Shown here piece after piece: positions 1-5,824 of a stretch of DNA of 7,476 bases. Source of the DNA: Candidatus Omnitrophota bacterium (GTDB taxonomy: Bacteria; Hinthialibacterota; Hinthialibacteria; Hinthialibacterales; JAKPRU01); contig JAKPRU010000783.1 of NCBI GenBank assembly GCA_029557025.1, positions 1 to 7,476 of the forward strand. The letters run 5' to 3'. Under the pieces are notes generated by a model. It worked only from the letters and a program-made list of their open reading frames with translations. It did no database searches and was not told the origin of the DNA. The translations under genes and the position numbers were made by a program. Every line of letters starts with the position of its first letter. Positions within the stretch are counted from its first letter, which is position 1.

Positions 1-996
1 ACCATAAAAGAGATTACCGGTTGTGTTGTCTGGGCCTTTGCCGATTTCGCCTTCATGATTTGTAATCCAATGGCGAACCTCAAAGACCAGCATCTTTTCT
101 TCGTCGGGGTATTCCATCGAGGTCAGCAGAACATTCGGCGTTGTCTGGTCATCATCGAACATGAAATGGCGCCCCATTGCCTGAACTTTGCCGGGCAATT
201 TCACACCGAGTCCCCACCGGGCGACATCCATCTGGTGGATTCCCTGGTTCCCAATGTCTCCATTTCCGTAGGGCCACTGCCAGTGCCAGTTGTAATGGAA
301 CCGGTTGCGGCTGAAAGGACGTTCCGGGGCGGGTCCGATCCACTGGTCGTAATGAACTCCGGGCGGAACCGGCTCATCCGGAGTGTGCCCGATCGTATCC
401 CGCCACTTATAGCAAAGGCCTTTCGCCATATAGACATCGCCGATGACTCCCTCCCGAAGAAGGCGAACGGCCTCCCGAACTCCATCGGAAGATCGAGAGT
501 TTGTCCCGTGCTGAACGATGCGGTTGTATTTGCGTGCGGCTTTCACCAGTTGTCGCCCTTCCCAGATATTGTGCGACAGAGGTTTTTCCACATACACATG
601 TTTCCCGGCCTGGCAGCCCCAGATGGCCTGAAGCGAATGCCAATGGTTCGGCGTGGCAAAACTGACCGCGTCAATAGAGGGGTCTTCCAGCAGTTCCCTG
701 TAATTCCAGAAGAGCTTCGGCTTCGGAAGACCTTTACTGACAATCAATTCCTCACAGGCTTTGTCGAGAACATTTTCATCCACATCACAGAGAGCCGCGA
801 GTTCCGCCTCGTTGATTTCCAGGTATTGCCGGATATGGGTCCGCCCCTGGCCGTGGACCCCAACCACAGCTACCCGAACTTTTTCATTCGCACCGGCCCA
901 AGCCCCGGTTCCCATCAGCTGTGCTGCGGCGAGAGCGGTCGCGCTTGTTTTCAAAAAATGACGTCGGTCGTTCTTTGGATCGATTTTTTGTACCAT
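1..996 (-). CDS. Tat-exported Gfo/Idh/MocA family oxidoreductase (3' end outside window)
   Basis: A reading frame of 332 codons runs open to the left edge, so the C-terminus is missing. It begins with a twin-arginine signal: residues 10-16 read DRRHFLK, followed by an Ala-rich stretch to about residue 36. A Rossmann dinucleotide-binding loop follows (GVHGQG, residues 46-51), then the family EKP motif (E137-K138-P139) and the H254-x-x-D257 pair typical of the catalytic region. These are the hallmarks of Gfo/Idh/MocA oxidoreductases, which oxidise or reduce sugar hydroxyls with NAD(P). The Tat signal implies export after folding with cofactor, as in glucose-fructose oxidoreductase. The ATG is favoured because an AGGAG lies 7 bases upstream. 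It is divergent from the exported TIM barrel at 1236, which suggests a shared substrate. The family is clear; the substrate cannot be read. Confidence 0.93.
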   Translation of the reverse strand, partial: MVQKIDPKNDRRHFLKTSATALAAAQLMGTGAWAGANEKVRVAVVGVHGQGRTHIRQYLEINEAELAALCDVDENVLDKACEELIVSKGLPKPKLFWNYRELLEDPSIDAVSFATPNHWHSLQAIWGCQAGKHVYVEKPLSHNIWEGRQLVKAARKYNRIVQHGTNSRSSDGVREAVRLLREGVIGDVYMAKGLCYKWRDTIGHTPDEPVPPGVHYDQWIGPAPERPFSRNRFHYNWHWQWPYGNGDIGNQGIHQMDVARWGLGVKLPGKVQAMGRHFMFDDDQTTPNVLLTSMEYPDEEKMLVFEVRHWITNHEGEIGKGPDNTTGNLFYG

Positions 997-1158
997 TTAC
1001 GCACTCCTGTGTTTTGAATCTAAGCGGACATTATACCCGGTTGAAGCAACTTGGGGAGATCTTCCATCCCGTGGCGGTTCAGATCGGCCACTGTGGGCGG
1101 CGCGGAAATCGAATGCTCCAAAGGCCACAAGGAGAAAAAAGATGACCGGCTTGAACAT
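997..1158 (-). CDS. Possible small secreted peptide, 53 aa (uncertain)
   Basis: An ATG frame of 53 residues ends with TAA at 999-997, directly abutting the ATG of the exported oxidoreductase (TAAATG). That geometry would allow translational coupling. Residues 1-21 look like a signal peptide: MFK, then a hydrophobic run (PVIFFLLVAFGAF), then a polar DFRAA end. The remainder is basic, Ser/Pro/Arg-rich and matches no family I recognise. A weak AAGG lies 5 bases upstream of the ATG. Against it: the TATAAT at 1030-1035 would not transcribe it, third-position composition is unremarkable, and the hydrophobic start could be chance. Low confidence. Confidence 0.22.
   Translation of the reverse strand: MFKPVIFFLLVAFGAFDFRAAHSGRSEPPRDGRSPQVASTGYNVRLDSKHRSA
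1004..1008 (-). promoter_or_regulatory. Shine-Dalgarno AGGAG for the exported oxidoreductase
   Basis: On the minus strand AGGAG sits 7 bases before the ATG at 996. It fixes the start and places the RR motif at residues 11-12. Confidence 0.75.
1030..1035 (-). promoter_or_regulatory. -10 box (TATAAT) for the exported oxidoreductase
   Basis: The minus strand carries a perfect TATAAT hexamer 33 bases before the ATG at 996, which would give a leader of about 25 bases. No convincing TTGACA-like -35 lies 15-19 bases upstream (the area reads C-rich), so it is either activator-dependent or chance. It lies inside the candidate small minus-strand frame 997-1158. Confidence 0.4.
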
Positions 1159-1222
1159 ACCTGCCTTGGCAAGCGCGGGGTTTGGATTAAGATGGGGGAG
1201 AAAAGAACCTTGCACTGCTTAA
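1142..1222 (+). CDS. Possible 26-aa leader peptide upstream of the exported TIM barrel (uncertain)
   Basis: A 26-codon frame begins with ATG preceded by a near-consensus AAGGAG at 1129-1134 with a 7-base spacer, one of the better Shine-Dalgarno sites in the window. It ends with TAA at 1220-1222, one base before the AAAGGA that serves the next gene and 13 bases before that gene's ATG. The peptide starts MTGLNIPALASAG, ends WGRKEPCTA and resembles nothing I know. The arrangement suggests a leader whose translation affects access to the downstream ribosome site, but a chance ORF is possible at this length. It overlaps the candidate minus-strand peptide by 17 bases. Confidence 0.27.
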   Translation: MTGLNIPALASAGFGLRWGRKEPCTA

Positions 1223-1235
1223 GAAAGGACTCAAG

Positions 1236-2117
1236 ATGCCCCGGAACTCTCTCAATCGCCGCGATTTCCTGGCTTCCACGTGCGCTGCCACCCTGGCAGG
1301 CGTTTGCAGCAAGCATTCCGCTTATGCTGCCGAATCGAAAATGAGGTTCGGCATGGTGACTTACCAATGGGGTAAGGACTGGGATTTGCCGACTCTGCTC
1401 GCCAACCTGGAGAAAGCCAAAGTTTTTGGTGTAGAACTGCGCACCACTCACGCACATGGGGTCGAACCCACTCTCAACGATCAACAGCGTCGCGAGGTCA
1501 AAAAACGGTTTGAGGACAGCCCGATCACTCTGGTGGGCATCGGCAGCAATGAGAACTTCGACTCTCCCGATCCGGAGACACTGAAAAAATCCATCGAAGC
1601 GTCAAAAGCCTTTGTAATTCTCAGCCGCGATGTCGGCGGCTCCGGTGTCAAGGTCAAACCGAACTCGTTCCATGTCGGCGTCCCACACGAAAAAACGATC
1701 GAGCAAATCGGCAAGAGTCTGAATCAGCTGGGGACTTTTGCGCAGGATTACGGACAGCAGATCCGTCTGGAAGTCCACGGCGAATGCGCTGAATTGCCGA
1801 CGATGAAGGCGATCATGGATGTGGCTGACCACCCCAATGTGCGAATCTGCTGGAACAGTAATCGACAGGATCTCGAAGGGCAGGGACTCGAATACAATTT
1901 CAATCTGGTCAAGGACCTTTTCGGATCAACCGCTCATGTTCGGGAATTGGATACTGCGGACTATCCGTTCCAGAAGCTCCTGGACTTATTCAAAGGGATC
2001 CAGTACAGCGGTTGGATATTGCTGGAGGCCAGCAGCAACACACCGGAAGTCAGGAAAGACCGCGTGCAGGCACTGATTCGACAGCGGGAATTATTCGAGA
2101 AAATGGCTGCCGGGTAA
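1236..2117 (+). CDS. Tat-exported sugar phosphate isomerase/epimerase-like TIM barrel
   Basis: The protein has 293 residues. It opens with a twin-arginine signal (NRRDFLA, residues 7-13) and an Ala-rich region ending near AYAAES (29-34). The rest is a xylose-isomerase-like TIM barrel (AP endonuclease 2 superfamily): the first strand is MRFGMVTYQW (36-45) and GVELRT lies at 65-70. Metal-ligand positions appear as E179 (RLEVHG), H234 (HVREL) and E264 (LLEAS). The position that is usually Asp before the fourth ligand region reads CWNSN (205-209), with Asn207 in its place. Family members isomerise, epimerise or eliminate sugars and keto-sugars using a divalent metal. AAAGGA at 1224-1229 supports this ATG. 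It is divergent from the exported oxidoreductase, and both carry Tat signals, so joint periplasmic work is likely (inference). The exact reaction is unknown. Confidence 0.9.
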   Translation: MPRNSLNRRDFLASTCAATLAGVCSKHSAYAAESKMRFGMVTYQWGKDWDLPTLLANLEKAKVFGVELRTTHAHGVEPTLNDQQRREVKKRFEDSPITLVGIGSNENFDSPDPETLKKSIEASKAFVILSRDVGGSGVKVKPNSFHVGVPHEKTIEQIGKSLNQLGTFAQDYGQQIRLEVHGECAELPTMKAIMDVADHPNVRICWNSNRQDLEGQGLEYNFNLVKDLFGSTAHVRELDTADYPFQKLLDLFKGIQYSGWILLEASSNTPEVRKDRVQALIRQRELFEKMAAG

Positions 2118-2128
2118 CCGACAGCCAT
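2103..2128 (-). terminator. Hairpin terminator candidate between convergent genes
   Basis: A 7-bp stem (ATGGCTG/CAGCCAT) continues after one mismatch with 3 more pairs and closes on a four-base loop reading GTAA on the plus strand. It overlaps the last codons and stop of the TIM-barrel gene. On the minus strand the stem runs into TTTTCTC, so it fits as terminator for the pseudopilin gene, lying 37 bases past its stop. There is no T-run on the plus side. Confidence 0.45.
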
Positions 2129-2164
2129 AAGGAAGATCGAAAACCTGTCCACCACTATGCCGGG

Positions 2165-2734
2165 CTATTTTCCCAGTCTCGTGATGTCCCCATTGCTTTT
2201 CAGGCCGTTTGAGGGATCGTATTCAAAATAGATATCGCAGGGGCAGAACTCAGCCGGTGGCCCGGCATCCCCATTGATATAGCTATTCGGTCCCGCTGAG
2301 CCGATCCAGTAATCATAGCCATCTATGTTTTTGTATCGTCCGAAGACTTGGTAAAAGAGATCCCGTTTAAATGTCTGCCCGTAGAATGGGTCGAAGGTTT
2401 CGTAATAATAAATCGGTTTGTCGCCATCATTTGTCAAACGTCCCTTGGGGAAAAACGGATCGGTAAAGGCTCCACTGGAGATATAACTAACAGGGGTTGT
2501 GAGATATGACCAGCGCCCGGGCCAGGTGATGTTGTTGAAGCGGGGATAACTTTTGGTATTCGTGTCCATCCGGTAGGAAGTCAGCGCCAAGTCAATGGCA
2601 TTCATGTCCGCCTGCGCACGAGAAATCTGAGCGCGGATTCGGGCGTTCATGAAGTTCGGGACGGCAATTGCCGCCAGAATCCCGATAATCGCCACCACAA
2701 TCAGGAGTTCGATCAGGGTAAACGCTCGACGCAT
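2165..2734 (-). CDS. Type II secretion GspG-like pseudopilin / prepilin-type protein
   Basis: The product has 189 residues. It begins with a very short leader, MRRA, followed by the type IV prepilin signature FTLIELLIVVAIIGILA and the Glu at +5 of the mature protein (E8). A long amphipathic helix extends to about residue 55. The C-terminal part is Tyr- and Gly-rich and ends with the YDPSNG...NGDITR pattern (172-185) seen in GspG-like proteins of Planctomycetes/Hydrogenedentes-type genomes. Prepilin peptidase would cleave before F4; here the -1 residue is Ala rather than the usual Gly. GGAGGAC at 2741-2747 lies 6 bases upstream of the ATG. It is a solo gene flanked by sugar enzymes, with no other secretion genes nearby, as is common for these scattered pseudopilins. 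It may act in secretion or as a surface pilin; which is not decidable here. Confidence 0.9.
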   Translation of the reverse strand: MRRAFTLIELLIVVAIIGILAAIAVPNFMNARIRAQISRAQADMNAIDLALTSYRMDTNTKSYPRFNNITWPGRWSYLTTPVSYISSGAFTDPFFPKGRLTNDGDKPIYYYETFDPFYGQTFKRDLFYQVFGRYKNIDGYDYWIGSAGPNSYINGDAGPPAEFCPCDIYFEYDPSNGLKSNGDITRLGK

Positions 2735-2813
2735 CGCCGGGTCCTCCGTTTACGCCGCGATTTGTCCCACATAATCCTTTGACACCAGGGAGACCACCTC
2801 CACTATTATTACT

Positions 2814-2842
2814 ATGATACAGCACAGTTCCGCGCCCGTCAA
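2814..2842 (-). promoter_or_regulatory. Sigma70-type promoter of the pseudopilin gene
   Basis: Reading the minus strand, TTGACG (2842-2837) and TATCAT (2819-2814) are separated by exactly 17 bases, each matching consensus at 5 of 6 positions. Transcription would start near 2807, leaving a leader of about 73 bases before the ATG at 2734. Confidence 0.6.
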
Positions 2843-2897
2843 GCCGATACGAGGATATTTTCTCCGGCCTCCGCTTCGGGAAAAGGTCTTGACTGCA

Positions 2898-2925
2898 TTG
2901 ACACCGCCGGGTTTTGACATACACT
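2898..2925 (+). promoter_or_regulatory. Sigma70-type promoter of the three-gene sugar operon
   Basis: A perfect TTGACA (2898-2903) and TACACT (2920-2925) are separated by 16 bases. The predicted start near 2932 lies downstream of the TTG at 2914 and so supports the GTG start at 2968. Three further TTGAC copies at 2889, 2914 and 2935 surround it and may be operator half-sites. Confidence 0.5.
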
Positions 2926-2951
2926 CCCCCACGGTTGACAGTTACGGAATC

Positions 2952-2956
2952 AGGAG
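2952..2956 (+). promoter_or_regulatory. Shine-Dalgarno AGGAG selecting the GTG start at 2968
   Basis: AGGAG lies 11 bases upstream of the in-frame GTG. The spacing is slightly long, but neither in-frame TTG (2914, 2935) has any ribosome site. The ATG at 2957 is out of frame. Confidence 0.55.
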
Positions 2957-2967
2957 ATGTACAGCCG

Positions 2968-3978
2968 GTGTCACAATCCCTTGTTCGTGTCGGATTTGTC
3001 GGATGCGGATATCACGCGAGCCTGAACATCCTGCCCAGCCTCCGGTTCGCGCCGATTGAACTGGTCGCGGTATGCGACCTGAATCGGGGACGGGCCGAGC
3101 AGGCTGCCCGCCGGTTCGGGGCAAAAGAAATTGTCCCGACAGCGAATGACCTTGTGAGCCGGAAGGATATCGACGCCGTATTTGTTGTCGGGCCGCCTTC
3201 GCTTCACACCTCTGTGGCAATCTCCGCCATGCGTGCCGGAAAACACGTGTTCATGGAGAAACCTTCGGGAGACAACCTGGTCCAGGCCCGGCAGATTCAA
3301 CAAACGGCCCGCGAAACCGGACGGGCCTGTATGATCGGATTTATGAAGCGGTTTGCCGACACCTATTCCCGGGCAAAAACGCTGATGTCGGAAACGGCGT
3401 TCGGTCACCCCACACACATTTTTGGACGCTACGGGCACTGGAATATGAATTGCCTGCACGACCACCTTGTCTATATGAGCGTTCATCTCATCGACCTGGT
3501 GCGGTTTTTCATGGGGGACTATGCGCGTCTTACGGCAGAGGTGAACATTCGGAACGGGCAATATTCATTTGCCATTTCCGCCCGATTCGATTCCGGTGCG
3601 GTTGGCAACCTGGTTTCCACCGCTCAGCAGCCGCGTGTCCAGGAGCGTGTCGAGATTACCGGCGAGAGGCAGCTGATCGTTGTAGACAATCTGGTGAATC
3701 TTGAAATCCACAGTTCATCTTGCAATGGCCTGGATCGAAATATCGAACTGTCCGACATCCAAACCTACCGCCCCGACTTCTCCATCCCGAATCTCAACCA
3801 GAACAATCTCTGGTTCCAGGGGTATGCCGGAGAGGTGATTCATTTTGCGGAATCCGTACTGGCCGGTCGATCCCCTGTTCCCAATGCGGATGACGGTGTG
3901 GCAGTGATGCGTATTGTGGACTGGCTGGAACATGACCCTACCCATCCCCTCGAACTACCCCAAGTGGAGGAATCCTGA
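2968..3978 (+). CDS. Gfo/Idh/MocA family oxidoreductase (cytoplasmic)
   Basis: From the GTG at 2968 the protein has 336 residues, a normal length for the family, and no signal peptide. The nucleotide-binding loop is GFVGCGYHA (9-17), with the acidic end of strand 2 at VCDLN (35-39). The EKPSG motif follows (E97-K98-P99), with a GFMKRF stretch at 124-129 and the catalytic-type pair H173-x-x-D176. Such enzymes oxidise sugars, inositols or glycosides with NAD(P). The frame could also be read from the TTG at 2914, adding 18 residues, but that lies inside the promoter and has no ribosome site. Its TGA overlaps the next gene's ATG by one base. It is the first gene of a three-gene unit and differs clearly from the exported paralogue at 1-996. 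The substrate is unknown. Confidence 0.92.
   Translation: MSQSLVRVGFVGCGYHASLNILPSLRFAPIELVAVCDLNRGRAEQAARRFGAKEIVPTANDLVSRKDIDAVFVVGPPSLHTSVAISAMRAGKHVFMEKPSGDNLVQARQIQQTARETGRACMIGFMKRFADTYSRAKTLMSETAFGHPTHIFGRYGHWNMNCLHDHLVYMSVHLIDLVRFFMGDYARLTAEVNIRNGQYSFAISARFDSGAVGNLVSTAQQPRVQERVEITGERQLIVVDNLVNLEIHSSSCNGLDRNIELSDIQTYRPDFSIPNLNQNNLWFQGYAGEVIHFAESVLAGRSPVPNADDGVAVMRIVDWLEHDPTHPLELPQVEES
3966..3971 (+). promoter_or_regulatory. Shine-Dalgarno GGAGGA for the TIM-barrel gene
   Basis: GGAGGA sits within the last codons of the oxidoreductase gene, 6 bases before the ATG at 3978. With the one-base TGATG overlap this indicates coupled translation. Confidence 0.7.
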
Positions 3979-4754
3979 TGAAACTTGCATTCTGCTCTGT
4001 CTGTCTGCACAAACATCCATTCGAACAGATGCTGTCCATTGCATCCCATGCGGGGTACAGGGATCTGGAATTGATCGCGATCCCAACCTGGATTCATGTC
4101 GATCTCAACAAAATGTCCCCCAACGCGTTGGAAAAGGCCGTCTCCGCCCACGGGATGAAACTGATCGCCTTATATCCCGGCGGAGTCGATACACAATCCG
4201 ATGAAACCATCGCGAAAAGTTTGAATTACATCCAACGAGCGATTTCGACAGCCAGCGAACTCGGGGTCTCCCGCATTGTGTTCACCGGAAGCCATCGCGA
4301 AGAACCGCTGGATGCGGCGATTAAGGCCTACCGAACCCTGGTTCCCTATCTCCAGGCGGCTAATGTAACTCTTTGCCTTGAGAACCACTATAACAATCAG
4401 ATCGAATTTCCCGAAGACTACGAAGCCATTTTCAAAGCCATCGACTCGCCGAATGTCGGAATGACTGTCGACACAGGGCATTTCACTTCCTCGCAGGTAG
4501 ATATTCCCGCATTGATCGACCGATTCGCCGACCGGGTCCGCCACGTGCATCTGAAAGATCATATCGGTACTCAGTCTGTTATGATCGGCAAAGGCCGGAC
4601 CGACAATCCGGGTATTTTAAGGCGCCTTCATCAGAAGGGCTATACCGGATATATTTCGCTGGAATTGGAGGTTGCCGATTACGAAAACAGTGAGGCGTAT
4701 ATCGCCGAGGCGAAATCTTTAATTGAAGGATATATAGCCAAAGCCGAGGGGTGA
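3978..4754 (+). CDS. Sugar phosphate isomerase/epimerase (xylose isomerase-like TIM barrel)
   Basis: The protein has 258 residues and no signal peptide, the usual size for IolE/IolI/tagatose-epimerase-like TIM barrels. The strand-1 start is MKLAFCSVC. The metal ligands are all visible: E135 in LENHYNN, D165 and H168 in VDTGHF, H191 in HVHLKD, and E229 in SLELE. The family uses Mn, Mg or Co to isomerise, epimerise or dehydrate sugars and keto-inositols through an enediol. It is coupled to the Gfo/Idh gene upstream (1-base overlap), and its TGA lies 14 bases before the ATG of the next gene, so all three are one transcript. A dehydrogenase followed by this barrel is the classic order for oxidising a sugar and then rearranging the ketone. 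The exact reaction is unassigned. Confidence 0.93.
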   Translation: MKLAFCSVCLHKHPFEQMLSIASHAGYRDLELIAIPTWIHVDLNKMSPNALEKAVSAHGMKLIALYPGGVDTQSDETIAKSLNYIQRAISTASELGVSRIVFTGSHREEPLDAAIKAYRTLVPYLQAANVTLCLENHYNNQIEFPEDYEAIFKAIDSPNVGMTVDTGHFTSSQVDIPALIDRFADRVRHVHLKDHIGTQSVMIGKGRTDNPGILRRLHQKGYTGYISLELEVADYENSEAYIAEAKSLIEGYIAKAEG

Positions 4755-4757
4755 ACC

Positions 4758-4763
4758 GGGAGG
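4758..4763 (+). promoter_or_regulatory. Shine-Dalgarno GGGAGG selecting the ATG at 4769
   Basis: GGGAGG lies 5 bases before the ATG at 4769 and downstream of the alternative GTG at 4751. The shorter protein, which begins directly at the Rossmann strand, is therefore preferred. Confidence 0.7.
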
Positions 4764-4768
4764 TAACG

Positions 4769-5683
4769 ATGAAAATCCTTGTCATTGGCGGAACAGGCCA
4801 TGTCGGTTCGTATCTGGTCCCGAAACTCCTCGCGAGGGGAATTCAGGTAACGGTACTGAGTTCCGGGCGGACCCTGATGCCGGACGATCCTGTCTGGGAA
4901 CGCGCACAATATGTCCGACATGATTATTCGTGCGATTCTCTCCCAATGGAAATAAAGGATCTGTTCTTTGACGCGGTTATCGACATGCTCGGCAAAGAGC
5001 ATACCTATAGACTTTTTCATACCCACGCCAAACACATCCTTGTCTGCGGCTCGATGTGGATGTACGGCGACCCGAAAGTTGTGCCGACTCCGGAACAGGC
5101 GCAGACGATCCCCTGCCCGTTTCCCTCTTACGCGCGACGGTTTGACAATATCCAGCGGGATATTCGAAACGCCAAGAGGGAAGGCCTTCAATTCACCGCC
5201 ATCATGCCGCCGAATATCTGCGGTCCCGGCAAGATTCCCCTGGAAGGGATGGGCGGTCGAAGCCTGGAGGTTCATCGCGCTCACGCCGCCGGGAAAACCG
5301 TTGTTCTGCCCGAAGGCGCCGAGTCTCTCATCGGACCCTGCGATGCCGATGATATCGCGGAGATGTTCGTGGCCGCCGCCACAAATCCCAAACCCGCCTC
5401 GGCGGAGATTGTCAATGTCGGGTCGGCTTATTCGCTTACTGCTACCCAGTTTATCCGCACCATCGCGGAGATCTATAAGACAGAGATTCCCATCGAATAC
5501 GTGCCATGGGAAAAGTACACGACCGAGGTCTCTACCGATATCGGCGCGTACTGGCATTTCAAAGCACATACATGCCCCGACATCCGCAAGGCCGCTCGCT
5601 TACTCGGCTATCAACCGAAATACACCCCCGAGCAATCCCTGGAACGGGCCATCCGATGGATGCAGACATGCGCGATGCTGTAA
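4769..5683 (+). CDS. NAD-dependent epimerase/dehydratase family protein (extended SDR, atypical active site)
   Basis: The protein has 304 residues and begins MKILVIGGTGHVG, with the dinucleotide motif G7-x-x-G10-x-x-G13 typical of extended short-chain dehydrogenases. A strand ending in CGSMWMYG (93-100) supplies the usual Ser (S95). In the place of the catalytic Tyr-x-x-x-Lys it reads YARRF (121-125), so Lys is absent. The MPPNICGPGK stretch (146-155) and the DADDIAEMF stretch (192-200) are the normal substrate-domain landmarks. Relatives epimerise or dehydrate nucleotide sugars, but the broken YxxxK makes plain epimerase activity uncertain. It could act as a reductase-like or non-catalytic NAD-binding partner, or use another base. 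It is the third gene of the operon, 14 bases after the barrel's stop. A GTG start at 4751 would add 6 residues. Confidence 0.88.
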   Translation: MKILVIGGTGHVGSYLVPKLLARGIQVTVLSSGRTLMPDDPVWERAQYVRHDYSCDSLPMEIKDLFFDAVIDMLGKEHTYRLFHTHAKHILVCGSMWMYGDPKVVPTPEQAQTIPCPFPSYARRFDNIQRDIRNAKREGLQFTAIMPPNICGPGKIPLEGMGGRSLEVHRAHAAGKTVVLPEGAESLIGPCDADDIAEMFVAAATNPKPASAEIVNVGSAYSLTATQFIRTIAEIYKTEIPIEYVPWEKYTTEVSTDIGAYWHFKAHTCPDIRKAARLLGYQPKYTPEQSLERAIRWMQTCAML

Positions 5684-5761
5684 ACCGATCCTGAGCCGCT
5701 CCATCGCTCGCAAGATCCGCTACGACAATTTTATGGCGATGGCGGATGAGTATGTGAAAAT

Positions 5762-5789
5762 GCGGATGTAGTCGAAGGACAACATCCGC
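5762..5789 (-). terminator. Hairpin terminator between the operon and the dctP-like gene
   Basis: An 8-bp perfect stem (GCGGATGT/ACATCCGC) is followed by an A-A mismatch, three more pairs and a GAAG loop on the plus strand. On the minus strand the stem runs into ATTTTCAC, giving a short T-run, so it best fits termination of the dctP-like gene 36 bases past its stop. It may also stop or stabilise the end of the plus-strand operon, but that side lacks a T-run. Confidence 0.55.
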
Positions 5790-5824
5790 GTTCATCGGCT
5801 ACAGGGCCAATCCTGCCTTTACTC

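Noticed and set aside
55..1017. 320-aa plus-strand frame opposite the exported oxidoreductase
   Set aside because: It has no ribosome site and no family motif, and lies wholly antisense to a clear Gfo/Idh gene with Tat, EKP and HxxD motifs.
1020..1484. 154-aa minus-strand frame overlapping the start of the exported TIM barrel
   Set aside because: Most of it is antisense to a well-supported gene. Its end (ADLNRHGMEDL) looks protein-like, but no start outside the barrel gene is credible.
2914..2967. TTG start giving 18 extra residues to the cytoplasmic Gfo/Idh
   Set aside because: It falls inside the TTGACA-16-TACACT promoter and has no ribosome site; the GTG at 2968 follows AGGAG.
2971..3561. 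196-aa minus-strand frame opposite the cytoplasmic Gfo/Idh gene
   Set aside because: Antisense shadow with no motif or ribosome site.
4679..5569. 296-aa minus-strand frame opposite the SDR gene
   Set aside because: Arg/Gly/His-rich shadow of the SDR coding strand, which has the GGTGHVG motif and a good ribosome site.
4968..5771. 267-aa plus-strand frame overlapping the SDR gene
   Set aside because: Composition (Pro/Arg/Ser-rich) is that of an out-of-frame reading. Only its last 28 codons lie outside the SDR gene, and those are discussed separately.
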